Source of the DNA: Actinomycetota bacterium
Lineage (GTDB): Bacteria > Actinomycetota > Acidimicrobiia > Acidimicrobiales > JAJPHE01
Length of the DNA stretch: 64,000 bases
NCBI GenBank assembly: GCA_021325435.1
Contig: JAJPHE010000115.1
Span: forward strand, 62,001 to 126,000
Direction of reading: 5' to 3'
The translations under genes and the position numbers were made by a program. The notes under the pieces were generated by a model that was not told the origin of the DNA, searched no databases, and worked only from the letters and a program-made list of their open reading frames with translations. Each line of letters begins with the position of its first letter. The first letter of the stretch is position 1. Positions 7,979 through 16,220 of the stretch are shown here, in pieces.

Positions 7979-10309
7979 GTGATCAGAGAGGCCCTGGCCG
8001 GCGGGCGCGTCGGCGTCACCGGCGCCACCGGCTTCCTCGGCACCGCTCTGGTGGAGCGCATCCTCCGCTCCGTCCCCGAATGTGAGGTGGCGGTCGTGGT
8101 CCGGTCGGGCCGGCGGACCGGGGCGGCCGAACGGGTCAGGCGAGAGCTCATCCGCAACGACTGCTTCGACCGCCTGCGGGCCGAGCTCGGCGACCGCTTC
8201 GACGCCGAGGTGGCCCGCCGCCTGCACGTGGTCGAAGGCGACGTCGGCACCGACGGCCTCGGGTTGAGCGACGAGGGGCGAGAGGTGCTGGCCGGTTGCC
8301 GCACCGTCGTCCACTCCGCCGCCACCGTCAGCTTCGACGCTCCGCTCGACACGGCCGTCGAGGTGAACATGCTGGGGCCGTCGCGGGTGGCGGCGGTCAT
8401 GGCCGCCCAGGACGGGCACGCCCCGCATCTGGTGGCGGTCTCGACCGCCTACGTCGCCGGCGGTCGCCGGGGCGACGCCCCCGAGAAGCTGCTGCCCGAC
8501 ACCCCCTTCGCCACCGAGGTCCCCTGGCGCGACGAGGTGAGCGCCGCCCGCCGGGTGCGGGCCGACCTCGAGGCGGAAAGCCGCACCCCGGCCCGGCTGG
8601 CCAAGTTCCACAAGCAGGCCCGGGCCGACCTCGGCGCGGCCGGGGCCCCGCTCCTTTCGGACCGAGCCGAGCGCTACCGCCAGGAGTGGGTGTCCGAGCA
8701 GCTGGTGGAGGCGGGCCGGGCCCGGGCCGTCTCGCTCGGCTGGCCCGACGCCTACGCCTACACCAAGGCCCTCGGCGAGCGGGCCCTGCTCGAGAACCGC
8801 GGACCGGTGCCGGTGACGATCGTGCGGCCCTCGATCATCGAGTCGGCCCTGAGCGAGCCCCGCCCCGGTTGGATCCGCGGCTTCCGCATGGCCGAGCCGG
8901 TGATCATCTCCTATGCCCGGGGCTTGCTTCAGGCCTTCCCCGGAGCCCCCGAGGGCGTGGTCGACGTCATACCGGTCGATCTGGTGGTCGCCGCCATCCT
9001 GGCGGCCGCCGCCGCCGGGCCCGACCCGTCCGGGGCCAGCGTGTACCAGGTCGCCTCCGGCGCCGAGAACCCGCTCTACTACCGCACCCTCGTCAACCTC
9101 GTTCAGTCCTACTTCACCGAGAACCCGCTCTACGACGCCGACGGCCAGCCCATCGTCGTGCCCGAGTGGTCGTTCCCCGGGCGGGGGCGGGTCGAGCGCC
9201 AGCTGCAGCGGGCCGATCGGGCCCTGTCCGGGGCGGAGAAGATGATCCGCTCCCTGCCGGTGCGGGGGCGCCAGGCCCGGTGGACCGCCACCCTCGAAGA
9301 GCGCCGCACCCAGGTGGACCGGGCCCTCGGCTACGTGAAGCTGTACGGCGCCTATACCGAGACCGAGGCGCGCTTCCGCGTCGACCGCCTCCTCGACCTG
9401 TGGGGACGGCTGGAGCCGGCCGAGCGCGACGCCTTCTGCTTCGACCCCCGGGTGGTGGACTGGCCTCGGTACGTGCAGGAGGTCCACCTGCCGTCGATCG
9501 TCACCCACGCCCGGGTGCGCACCGTCCCGGGCCGGCGGACCGGCCCCGACCGCCACGAGCGGGGGCGACGGGCCATCCTGTCGCCCGACCGCCACCTCGC
9601 CACCTTCGACCTCGAGAACACCCTGGTCGCCTCCAACGTGGTCGAGTCCTACTCCTGGCTGGCGACCCGCGACCTCGACGACGCCGACCGGGTGCGCTTC
9701 ACCGCCCGGGTGCTGCGCCAGGCGCCGGGGTTGCTGGCCCTCGACCGACGCGACCGCGGCGACTTCTTGCGCCATTTCTACCGCCGCTACCGCGAGGCCG
9801 ATGCCGGGCAGCTGCGCGAGGACGCGGTCGAGCTGTTCCACTCGTTGCTGCTGGCCAAGTCGTTCCCGGCCGGGATCCGCCGCGTCCGCCAGCACCGGGC
9901 CCTGGGGCACCGCACCCTCCTCATCACCGGCGCCCTCGACCTAGTGGTGGAGCCGTTCCGCCCTCTGTTCGACGACATCGTCTGTGCCCGGATGTCAGAG
10001 CGCGGCGGCCGCCTGACCGGGGAGCTCGACCAGCCCCCTCCGACCGGGGAGGCCCGGGCCCTGGTAATGGCCGACTACGCCGCTGCCGAGGGCCTCGAGC
10101 TGGAGCAGTCGGTGGCCTACGCCGACTCGGCCAGCGACCTGCCGATGCTCGAGGCCGTCGGTCATCCGGTGGCGGTCAACCCCGAGGTCAAGCTGGCCAC
10201 CATCGCCCGGCGGCGGGGCTGGCACACCGAGGTCTGGGAGAAGGCCCCCGGCTACGCGCCCCCCCTGCTTCCCCTCGCCCCCCGCCTGGCCGCCCGGAGG
10301 GCGCGGTGA
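7979..10309 (+). CDS. fatty acyl-CoA reductase-like SDR fused to HAD-IB domain
   Basis: This is a 776-residue fusion. Residues 1 to about 500 form an extended short-chain dehydrogenase of the male-sterility/fatty acyl-CoA reductase type. The dinucleotide motif is GVTGATGFLGTAL (12-24), with Ser155 in VAVSTAYVAG and the YxxxK pair Tyr259/Lys263 (DAYAYTKALGER). Such enzymes reduce acyl-CoA to aldehyde or alcohol. From about residue 537 a HAD-IB domain follows (HLATFDLENTLVASN, LLITGALD, YADSASDLPMLEAVG), like the HAD part of PlsC or SerB fusions. Motif I reads DLENT, so the usual second Asp is Glu, which may weaken phosphatase activity. The stop overlaps the next start by 4 nt (GTGA), showing translational coupling with the alcohol dehydrogenase gene. 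Confidence 0.87.
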   Translation: MIREALAGGRVGVTGATGFLGTALVERILRSVPECEVAVVVRSGRRTGAAERVRRELIRNDCFDRLRAELGDRFDAEVARRLHVVEGDVGTDGLGLSDEGREVLAGCRTVVHSAATVSFDAPLDTAVEVNMLGPSRVAAVMAAQDGHAPHLVAVSTAYVAGGRRGDAPEKLLPDTPFATEVPWRDEVSAARRVRADLEAESRTPARLAKFHKQARADLGAAGAPLLSDRAERYRQEWVSEQLVEAGRARAVSLGWPDAYAYTKALGERALLENRGPVPVTIVRPSIIESALSEPRPGWIRGFRMAEPVIISYARGLLQAFPGAPEGVVDVIPVDLVVAAILAAAAAGPDPSGASVYQVASGAENPLYYRTLVNLVQSYFTENPLYDADGQPIVVPEWSFPGRGRVERQLQRADRALSGAEKMIRSLPVRGRQARWTATLEERRTQVDRALGYVKLYGAYTETEARFRVDRLLDLWGRLEPAERDAFCFDPRVVDWPRYVQEVHLPSIVTHARVRTVPGRRTGPDRHERGRRAILSPDRHLATFDLENTLVASNVVESYSWLATRDLDDADRVRFTARVLRQAPGLLALDRRDRGDFLRHFYRRYREADAGQLREDAVELFHSLLLAKSFPAGIRRVRQHRALGHRTLLITGALDLVVEPFRPLFDDIVCARMSERGGRLTGELDQPPPTGEARALVMADYAAAEGLELEQSVAYADSASDLPMLEAVGHPVAVNPEVKLATIARRRGWHTEVWEKAPGYAPPLLPLAPRLAARRAR

Positions 10310-11520
10310 AGGCGCTGGTGTTCGAGCGGTCCTTGCCCCGCTACGCCGCCGCCCGGGTGGCGAGCTCGTGGGTGCCTGGAGGTGGGGCCCGGGTCGGACC
10401 GCTGCGGCTGGCCCAGGAGGAGGACCCGGCTCTGCCCGGACCGGAGTGGCGCCGGGTGTCCCCCATCCTGGCGGGCATCTGCGGGTCCGACCTTTCGACG
10501 GTGGACGGACGGAGCTCGCGCTACTTCGAGCCCATCGTCAGCTTTCCGTTCGTACCCGGCCACGAGGTCGTCGGCCGGCTGATAGGCGGCCCCGACGACG
10601 GAGCCCGGGTGGTGCTGGAGCCGGTGCTCGGATGCGCGGCCCGCGGCCTCGAGCCCCCCTGCGCCGGCTGTGCGTCGGGTAGCACCGGCGCCTGCGAGCG
10701 GGTGGCGTTCGGCCACATCAAGCCGGGGCTGCAGACCGGCTTCTGCGCCGACACCGGCGGGGGGTGGTCCACCTCGCTGGTCGCCCATCCGTCCCAGCTC
10801 CATCCGGTGCCCGACGGCCTCGGCGACGACCACGCCGTCGTGGTCGAGCCGGCCGCCTGCGCCGTCCACGCCGCCCTGGCATCGGGAGACGTCGAAGGGG
10901 CCACGGTGGCGGTCGTTGGCGCCGGCACCCTCGGGCTCCTCGTCGTCGCCGCCCTGCGCCACTTCTGCCTCCCCGGCGCCATCATCGCCGCGGCCAAGCA
11001 CCCCCACCAACGACGCCTCGCCACCGAGCTGGGGGCCGACCACGTGGTCGAGCCCGCCGGCCTGGCCCGGGCCGTGCGGCGCCACACCCGCGCCATGGCC
11101 GTCGGCGACGGGCTGTCCGGGGGGGCCGACGTGGTGCTGGACTGCGTGGGCAGCGCCGACTCCATCGCCGAGGCGCTGGCTGTCGTCCGCCCCCGGGGCC
11201 GGGTCGTGATGGTCGGCATGCCCGGTGTCACCCGGGTCGACCTGACGCCGCTGTGGCACCGCGAGACCCAGCTGGTCGGCGCCTACGCCTACGGGGTGGA
11301 GACCCCGCCCGGCCGCCCCGGGCCGGTGCGCACCTTCGAGCTCGCCTTCGAGCTGGTGCAGGAGGCCGACCTGGGCCGACTGGTGTCGGCCCGCTATCCC
11401 CTCGACCGTTACGCCGACGCCATCGCCCACGCCGGCGCCGCCGGCCGGCGGGGCGCGGTGAAAGTGGTGTTCGACCTGCAGCACGAGTCACGCCGACCGA
11501 CCTGGAGGACCGCGTCATGA
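10306..11520 (+). CDS. zinc-dependent alcohol dehydrogenase (MDR family)
   Basis: This 404-residue medium-chain dehydrogenase has the catalytic-zinc motif around ICGSDLS (Cys and Asp) and PGHEVVG. A Cys-rich stretch (LGCAARGLEPPCAGCASGST) resembles the structural zinc lobe. The Rossmann motif is AVVGAGTLGLLVVAAL. The start is GTG at 10306, overlapping the reductase stop by 4 nt. The ATG of the next gene overlaps its own stop by 4 nt. It probably interconverts an alcohol and an aldehyde or ketone using NAD(P). In this operon it could handle the fatty aldehyde/alcohol made by the upstream reductase, or reduce a ketone on a glycerol backbone. Neither is proven by sequence. Confidence 0.87.
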   Translation: MKALVFERSLPRYAAARVASSWVPGGGARVGPLRLAQEEDPALPGPEWRRVSPILAGICGSDLSTVDGRSSRYFEPIVSFPFVPGHEVVGRLIGGPDDGARVVLEPVLGCAARGLEPPCAGCASGSTGACERVAFGHIKPGLQTGFCADTGGGWSTSLVAHPSQLHPVPDGLGDDHAVVVEPAACAVHAALASGDVEGATVAVVGAGTLGLLVVAALRHFCLPGAIIAAAKHPHQRRLATELGADHVVEPAGLARAVRRHTRAMAVGDGLSGGADVVLDCVGSADSIAEALAVVRPRGRVVMVGMPGVTRVDLTPLWHRETQLVGAYAYGVETPPGRPGPVRTFELAFELVQEADLGRLVSARYPLDRYADAIAHAGAAGRRGAVKVVFDLQHESRRPTWRTAS

Positions 11521-13103
11521 GCCCCCGACCAGGCTTCGTGCTGGAGGTGGACCGCTCCACGCCGGCCACCCTGATGTGGCACGGGGAGGGCTACCGGCTG
11601 GAGCGCCTGCCGACCGGGGCCAGGGTCGTCTACCCGCCCGAGCCGCTGGAGCCCCTCGCCGACCCGCGTGGGGCGATCCGCCACGTCCTCGAGAACCCGG
11701 TCGACAGCGCACCTCTCTCCGCCCTCCTGCGCCCCGGCATGCGGCTCACCATCGCCTTCGACGACGTGTCACTGCCCCTGCCGCCCATGCGCCGCCCCGA
11801 CATCCGCCAGCAGATCATCGAAGCCGTTCTCGACGCCGCCGCTGCCGCCGGGGTCGACGACGTCGTTCTGGTCGCCGCCCTGGCCCTGCACCGGCGCATG
11901 ACCGAGCCGGAGCTGCGCCACGCCCTGGGCAACCGCGTCTACGACTCCTTCGCCCCCCACGGGCTGCTGACCCAGCACGACGCCGAGGACCCGGACAACC
12001 TCATCCATCTGGGGGTGACCGACGCCGGCGAGGACGTAGAGCTGAACAAGCGGGCGGCCACCAGCGACCTGCTGGTCTACGTCAACATCAACCTGGTGGC
12101 CATGGACGGCGGCCACAAGAGCGTGGCGACCGGCCTGGCCAGCTACCGGTCGCTGCGCCACCACCACAACGTGCGGACCATGCTGCACTCCCGCTCGTTC
12201 ATGGACCAGCACCGCTCGGAGCTGCACTCCTCCAACTGGAGGATGGGTCGGCTGATCGCCGAGTCCGGCGTCAAGGTCTTCCAGATCGAGACGACCGTCA
12301 ACACCGACACGTTCCCCGAGCAGTTCAGCTTCCTCTCCAAGCGCGAGTGGGAGTGGTCCGCCCGCGACCGGGTCGGCTTCCTCGCCACTTCGAGCGCGCT
12401 GGCCCGCACGCCCGACCGGGTGCGCCGCCAGATCTTCCACTCGATGCGCTCCCCGATCGGGCTCACCAGCGTCCAGGCCGGGGAGGTGGAGGCGGTGCAC
12501 GCCCTCACGACCGAGAACGTCTACCGCCAGCAGCTCGTCGAGGTCGACGGTCAGTCGGACGTGCTGACCATGGGGCTCCCCTATATCTGCCCCTACAACG
12601 TCAACTCGATCATGAACCCCATCCTCGTCATGTGCCTGGGGCTCGGCTACTTCTTCAACCTCTACCGGGGCCGTCCCCTCGTGCGCCAAGGCGGGGTGCT
12701 GATCATGTCCCACCCCACCCCGTGGGCCTTCGACCCCGTCTTCCACCCGAGCTACATCGACTTCTTCGAGCAGGTGCTGGCCGAGACGACCGACCCGCTC
12801 GAGATCGAGGCCAAGTACGAGCAGTCGTTCGCCACCGACCCGTGGTACATCCACCTGTACCGCACGGGCCACGCCTACCACGGCGTGCACCCGTTCTACA
12901 TGTGGTACTGGGGGGCGCACGCCCTCGACCATCTCGGCCGGGTGATCGTCGTGGGTGGCGACCCGGCCGCCGTGCGCCGGCTCGGCTTCAAGTCGGCCTC
13001 GAGCATGGCCGACGCCCTGGAGATGGCCGAGGACGTCGTGGGCCGCGACCCGTCCATCACCCATCTGCACGCCCCCCCGCTGCTGATGGCGGACGTGCGT
13101 TGA
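11517..13103 (+). CDS. LarA-like (DUF2088) protein
   Basis: This 528-residue protein shares the lactate-racemase N-terminal domain (DUF2088). Recognisable pieces are FDDVSLPLPPM (81-91), a helix and strand leading to ALALHRRMTEPEL (His125), and MDGGHKSVATG, in which Lys201 aligns with the LarA lysine that anchors the nickel-pincer nucleotide. An HHH cluster follows at about 218-220. Beyond residue 300 it is longer than usual LarA and includes hydrophobic NPILVMCLGLGYFFNLYRG. LarA-type enzymes racemise or epimerise 2-hydroxyacids and sugars. The substrate here is unknown. The cofactor genes larB, larC and larE are not in the window. ATGA overlap with the dehydrogenase and TTGA overlap with the acyltransferase place it firmly in the operon. 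Confidence 0.78.
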   Translation: MSPRPGFVLEVDRSTPATLMWHGEGYRLERLPTGARVVYPPEPLEPLADPRGAIRHVLENPVDSAPLSALLRPGMRLTIAFDDVSLPLPPMRRPDIRQQIIEAVLDAAAAAGVDDVVLVAALALHRRMTEPELRHALGNRVYDSFAPHGLLTQHDAEDPDNLIHLGVTDAGEDVELNKRAATSDLLVYVNINLVAMDGGHKSVATGLASYRSLRHHHNVRTMLHSRSFMDQHRSELHSSNWRMGRLIAESGVKVFQIETTVNTDTFPEQFSFLSKREWEWSARDRVGFLATSSALARTPDRVRRQIFHSMRSPIGLTSVQAGEVEAVHALTTENVYRQQLVEVDGQSDVLTMGLPYICPYNVNSIMNPILVMCLGLGYFFNLYRGRPLVRQGGVLIMSHPTPWAFDPVFHPSYIDFFEQVLAETTDPLEIEAKYEQSFATDPWYIHLYRTGHAYHGVHPFYMWYWGAHALDHLGRVIVVGGDPAAVRRLGFKSASSMADALEMAEDVVGRDPSITHLHAPPLLMADVR

Positions 13104-14068
13104 GACGCATCCGCATCGGGGAGCGCACGCTGGACCTCGACCGTCTCCGGCCCCGGCCGGCGTCGTTCCCTTGGGGGTCGCCCACCCACCCGGGTGGGGT
13201 GGACGTCCCCGAGGAGGAGCGACGGACCGGGGTCGACTACGACACGGCCTGGTCGCGCCGTTACCCCACCCGGGTCGCCCGGGCCTTCTTCCTCGAGGGG
13301 GTCACCCGGCCCTTGGTCCACGCCGTCATCCCCCCCAATGTGGTGGGCCTCGACCTCCTCGACGGCCTCGAGCCGCCGGTCATCTTCGCCGCCAACCACG
13401 CCAGCCACCTCGACACGCCCCTGGTGCTGTCCACCTTGCCCCGCCGCTTCCGGCACCGGGCCGTGGTCGCCGCCGCCGCCGACTATTTCTTCGACACCCG
13501 CTGGAAGGGCGCGGTGTGGTCGTTCGCCCTGGCCGCCATACCCATGGAGCGCACCCGGGTCAGCCGCCGCTCCGCCGACCTGGCGGCCGAGCTCATCGGG
13601 GACGGGTGGAGCCTCGTGATCTACCCCGAAGGGGGCCGCACCCCCGACGGGTGGGCCCAGCCGTTCCACGGCGGCGCCGCCTACCTGTCGGTCCGCACCG
13701 GGGCCCCGCTGGTGCCGGTGCACATCGCCGGCACCCGCCGGGCCCTGGGGCGCGGCGCCCGCCGCCTGCGTCCCGGCCCCACCCGGGTGACGTTCGGTCG
13801 ACCGCTGACCGCCGGCCCGGGGGAGGACGCCCGCCGCCTCGCCGGCCGCCTGGAAGCCGAGGTCGCCGCCCTGGCCGACGAGGGGCGCACCGACTGGTGG
13901 CAGGCCCGTCAGCGGGCCGCGGCCGGGCACACCCCTCCCCTGGCCGGCCCTGACGCCGCCCCGTGGCGGCGGACGTGGGCGCTCGGCCCGGCAACCGACA
14001 CCGAGCGGCGGCGCTGGCCCGAGCTTGGCCGCGCCGACGCCGAACGCAGCCGGCGCCGCCGGGACTGA
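13100..14068 (+). CDS. PlsC-like 1-acyl-glycerol-3-phosphate acyltransferase
   Basis: This protein of about 322 residues has lysophospholipid acyltransferase motifs. The HX4D catalytic motif is NHASHLD (His100, Asp105). A second block, IPMERTRVSRRS, fits the glycerophosphate-binding motif, and YPEGGRTPDG fits motif III. The family moves acyl chains from acyl-CoA or acyl-ACP to glycerolipid hydroxyls. I chose the TTG at 13100 because it overlaps the upstream stop (TTGA) like the other junctions of this operon. A GTG at about 13199 is an alternative. With the AGPS-like enzyme and fatty acyl-CoA reductase upstream, a role in acylating DHAP or an alkyl-glycerophosphate is plausible. The C-terminal 60 residues are basic and poorly conserved in appearance. 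Confidence 0.85.
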   Translation: MRRIRIGERTLDLDRLRPRPASFPWGSPTHPGGVDVPEEERRTGVDYDTAWSRRYPTRVARAFFLEGVTRPLVHAVIPPNVVGLDLLDGLEPPVIFAANHASHLDTPLVLSTLPRRFRHRAVVAAAADYFFDTRWKGAVWSFALAAIPMERTRVSRRSADLAAELIGDGWSLVIYPEGGRTPDGWAQPFHGGAAYLSVRTGAPLVPVHIAGTRRALGRGARRLRPGPTRVTFGRPLTAGPGEDARRLAGRLEAEVAALADEGRTDWWQARQRAAAGHTPPLAGPDAAPWRRTWALGPATDTERRRWPELGRADAERSRRRRD

Positions 14069-14079
14069 GTGATGGGGGG

Positions 14080-15351
14080 CTAGAAGGCGCCGGTGCCGTT
14101 AGGGGTGCCGAGGCCGGTGGGGCCGTCGTAGCCCACGCCCGCGGTGCAGAGGTCACTGACCGTACAGGTGCCGTTCGAACCCGAGGTGACGTCGTTCAGG
14201 CTCGACGCGTGAGAGTACGGGTACGAGCTGGTGATGCTGGCGGCGTTGCCGGCCAGGGCGTACACCGAGGCGACGATGGGCGAGGCAACGCTGGTGCCGC
14301 CGAACACAAGCCAGCCGCTGGCCCCGTAGGTGTCGTAGACGGCGACGCCGGTGCTCGGATCGGCCTCGGCGGACACGTCGGCCACCGCCCGGTTTGGGCA
14401 CCCCGTTGCAGTCTGCCCCAAGCCGTTCGGCTCGTAGGCCGAACATCCGCTCCCCGCCCCCGACCACGCCGACTCGCTCCACCCCCTACTGCTGGCGCTG
14501 TCCGGGCGGAGGGTGGTGCCGCCGACGGCAGTCACGTACGGCGACGCCGCCGGATACTCCACTCCGTAGCCGTTGTCCCCGGAGCTAACTGTCACCGCTA
14601 CGCCGGGGTGGTCGTAGTAGGAGTCGTAGCTGGTCTCGCTGGAGGACTCCGGTCCGCCGTAGCTGTTCGACACGGCGTTGGCCTTCAAGGCGACGGCCGT
14701 GTTCACGGCGGTGCCCAGGTTGGTGTAGCTGGGGGAGCTCGCCTCCACGAGGAGGATGTTGCAGTTCGGACAGATGGCCGAGACCATGTCCAGGTCGAGG
14801 GAGATCTCTTGGGCCCAGCTGCTGTTGCCCCGTGGAGTGCTTGTCCCGCCGCTCTGGTTGACCTTGCGGAACCACGGCCCGGTGGCGGTCGAGCTCCACT
14901 TACTCAGAAGCGGAATGGCCGTGGCGCCGACGTGGCCCCGGTAAATGTTGACGTCGTTGAAGGCGTAGGGGTCGTCGTAGGCGTCGACGATCGCCACCGT
15001 CTGGCGGACCCCACCGACGAACCCTCCGGTCGAGGAGATGCTGGCGAGGTTGTAGGCCGACTGGAGGTCAGCCGGCCTGTAGCCGCTGGTCGGCGCAGTT
15101 GCCGTCGTCGTTCCGCTGTGCCCGTCAGAGCCGACGTGGCTGCCCCGCCAGTTGTGGGCCGGATCGAGCAGCTGGATGGCGCCGCACGCCGCCTCCCCGG
15201 GCGCAGGTGCAGCACAGGAGTGCGCCTGATCCGACTGGGCGCTCGGTCCGCCGCTGGGGGCGGCGACAGCTGTTCCGCCCACTCCCAGCGACCCAGCCAG
15301 ACCGACGCACGCGATGAGACTCGTAATGGCAGATTTCCGCATGCCCCGCAA
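14080..15351 (-). CDS. secreted sedolisin-type serine peptidase (S53)
   Basis: This 423-residue protein has an N-terminal signal peptide (basic start, hydrophobic 9-27, cleavage likely after AVA near residue 30). The body matches family S53: Glu182 and Asp186 in SSWAQEISLDLDMV, the oxyanion Asp259 in SSGDNGYG, and nucleophile Ser354 in FGGTSVASP. The C-terminus GYDGPTGLGTPNGTGAF resembles the calcium-binding end of these enzymes. Sedolisins are acid-acting endopeptidases. Only about 60 residues separate the signal peptide from the catalytic fold, so the usual large activation prodomain seems missing. It converges with the acyltransferase gene, 11 bp apart. Confidence 0.88.
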   Translation of the reverse strand: MRGMRKSAITSLIACVGLAGSLGVGGTAVAAPSGGPSAQSDQAHSCAAPAPGEAACGAIQLLDPAHNWRGSHVGSDGHSGTTTATAPTSGYRPADLQSAYNLASISSTGGFVGGVRQTVAIVDAYDDPYAFNDVNIYRGHVGATAIPLLSKWSSTATGPWFRKVNQSGGTSTPRGNSSWAQEISLDLDMVSAICPNCNILLVEASSPSYTNLGTAVNTAVALKANAVSNSYGGPESSSETSYDSYYDHPGVAVTVSSGDNGYGVEYPAASPYVTAVGGTTLRPDSASSRGWSESAWSGAGSGCSAYEPNGLGQTATGCPNRAVADVSAEADPSTGVAVYDTYGASGWLVFGGTSVASPIVASVYALAGNAASITSSYPYSHASSLNDVTSGSNGTCTVSDLCTAGVGYDGPTGLGTPNGTGAF

Positions 15352-15429
15352 TTCGGCACGATCCGGTGCGATCTGAGGCGTTTGGGGGGGTGGTGTCCGG
15401 TGTGAGGCTTCGGGTCGGCCAGCGAATGG

Positions 15430-16170
15430 CTATTCCACCAGCCGCAACCCCGAGGGGGCCATGGACGGCTCGGGCGAGGCCAGCTCGACCACGAACTCGG
15501 TGCGATGGGCCGGAAAGACGTGCTCGGCCACGAGCACAGCCGACCCGTCAGCGGCCCGGGTCACCCGCTCGCAGCGCAGCACCGGGGAGCCCTCCGGCAC
15601 GCCCAGGTCGGCGGCGTCGCGGGCGCTGGCGGCCGCCGCCCCGATCGTCTGGGTGGCCCCGCCCAGGGGGACGTCGAGCAGCTCGTAGAAGGTGTGACGC
15701 TCAACGTCGTCACGGGAGAACGACGAGCCCAGGGCGGCAGGCAACCAGACGGTCACCCGGGCGAAGGGAGTCCCGTCCGCCAGGTTCACCCGGCGGACCT
15801 GAAGGACTTCGATCCGCTCGGCCGGCCCCAGGAGACGGGCGACCCAGTCCGGAGCGGGCACGAAGCGGAAGTCGACCACCTTTCGGCCCGGTTCCATCCC
15901 GGATTCGGACAGCTGCTCCTCGATCGTGCCGAGACGGCCCAGGCCCTGGCGAAGCGGGCGCACGGAGGCGAACCAGCCGAACCCCTGGCGCGAGTCGACC
16001 AGCCCTTCGGCCTTCAGGTGCTCGAGGGCCTTGCGGACCGTGATCCGGCTCACCCCGTAGGCTCGGGAGAGCTCCGCCTCACTGGGTAGGACCCCACCGG
16101 CGGACACCTCGCCCGCCTCAATTTGGGCCCGCAGCTCCGCGGCCACCGCCAAGTAGCGCACCTGTCTCAC
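15430..16170 (-). CDS. GntR family transcriptional regulator with UTRA domain
   Basis: This 246-residue HutC-subfamily regulator has a winged helix at about residues 5-70 ([20 protein letters not shown] is the recognition region). Residues 95-240 form a UTRA effector-binding domain. The GTG start at 16170 directly abuts an imperfect palindrome at 16171-16192, between this gene and the divergent aconitase gene. It is therefore likely to autoregulate and to control the aconitase gene. HutC-type proteins bind small metabolites in UTRA; the ligand here is unknown, but a tricarboxylate or a compound feeding the TCA cycle would fit. No Shine-Dalgarno is apparent, so a leaderless message is possible. 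Confidence 0.88.
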   Translation of the reverse strand: MRQVRYLAVAAELRAQIEAGEVSAGGVLPSEAELSRAYGVSRITVRKALEHLKAEGLVDSRQGFGWFASVRPLRQGLGRLGTIEEQLSESGMEPGRKVVDFRFVPAPDWVARLLGPAERIEVLQVRRVNLADGTPFARVTVWLPAALGSSFSRDDVERHTFYELLDVPLGGATQTIGAAAASARDAADLGVPEGSPVLRCERVTRAADGSAVLVAEHVFPAHRTEFVVELASPEPSMAPSGLRLVE

Positions 16171-16192
16171 TTGTCATATACTTGTATCACAA
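16171..16192. promoter_or_regulatory. Putative GntR operator overlapping aconitase promoter
   Basis: The 22-bp interval matches its reverse complement at 16 of 22 positions, with arms TTGT and ACAA, as for GntR/HutC sites. It contains TATACT (16177-16182), a good -10 element for rightward transcription of aconitase. Repressor binding would cover the promoter of both divergent genes. No clear -35 is visible. Confidence 0.55.
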
Positions 16193-16220
16193 TGCTTGGC
16201 CCGACGGAAGGAGACCTCCC

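Noticed and set aside
8296-10305. Long plus-strand frame continuous with the alcohol dehydrogenase (would give 1074 residues)
   Set aside because: The first 670 residues are low-complexity Arg/Pro/Gly and overlap the real reductase in another frame. Only the part from 10306 matches a protein family.
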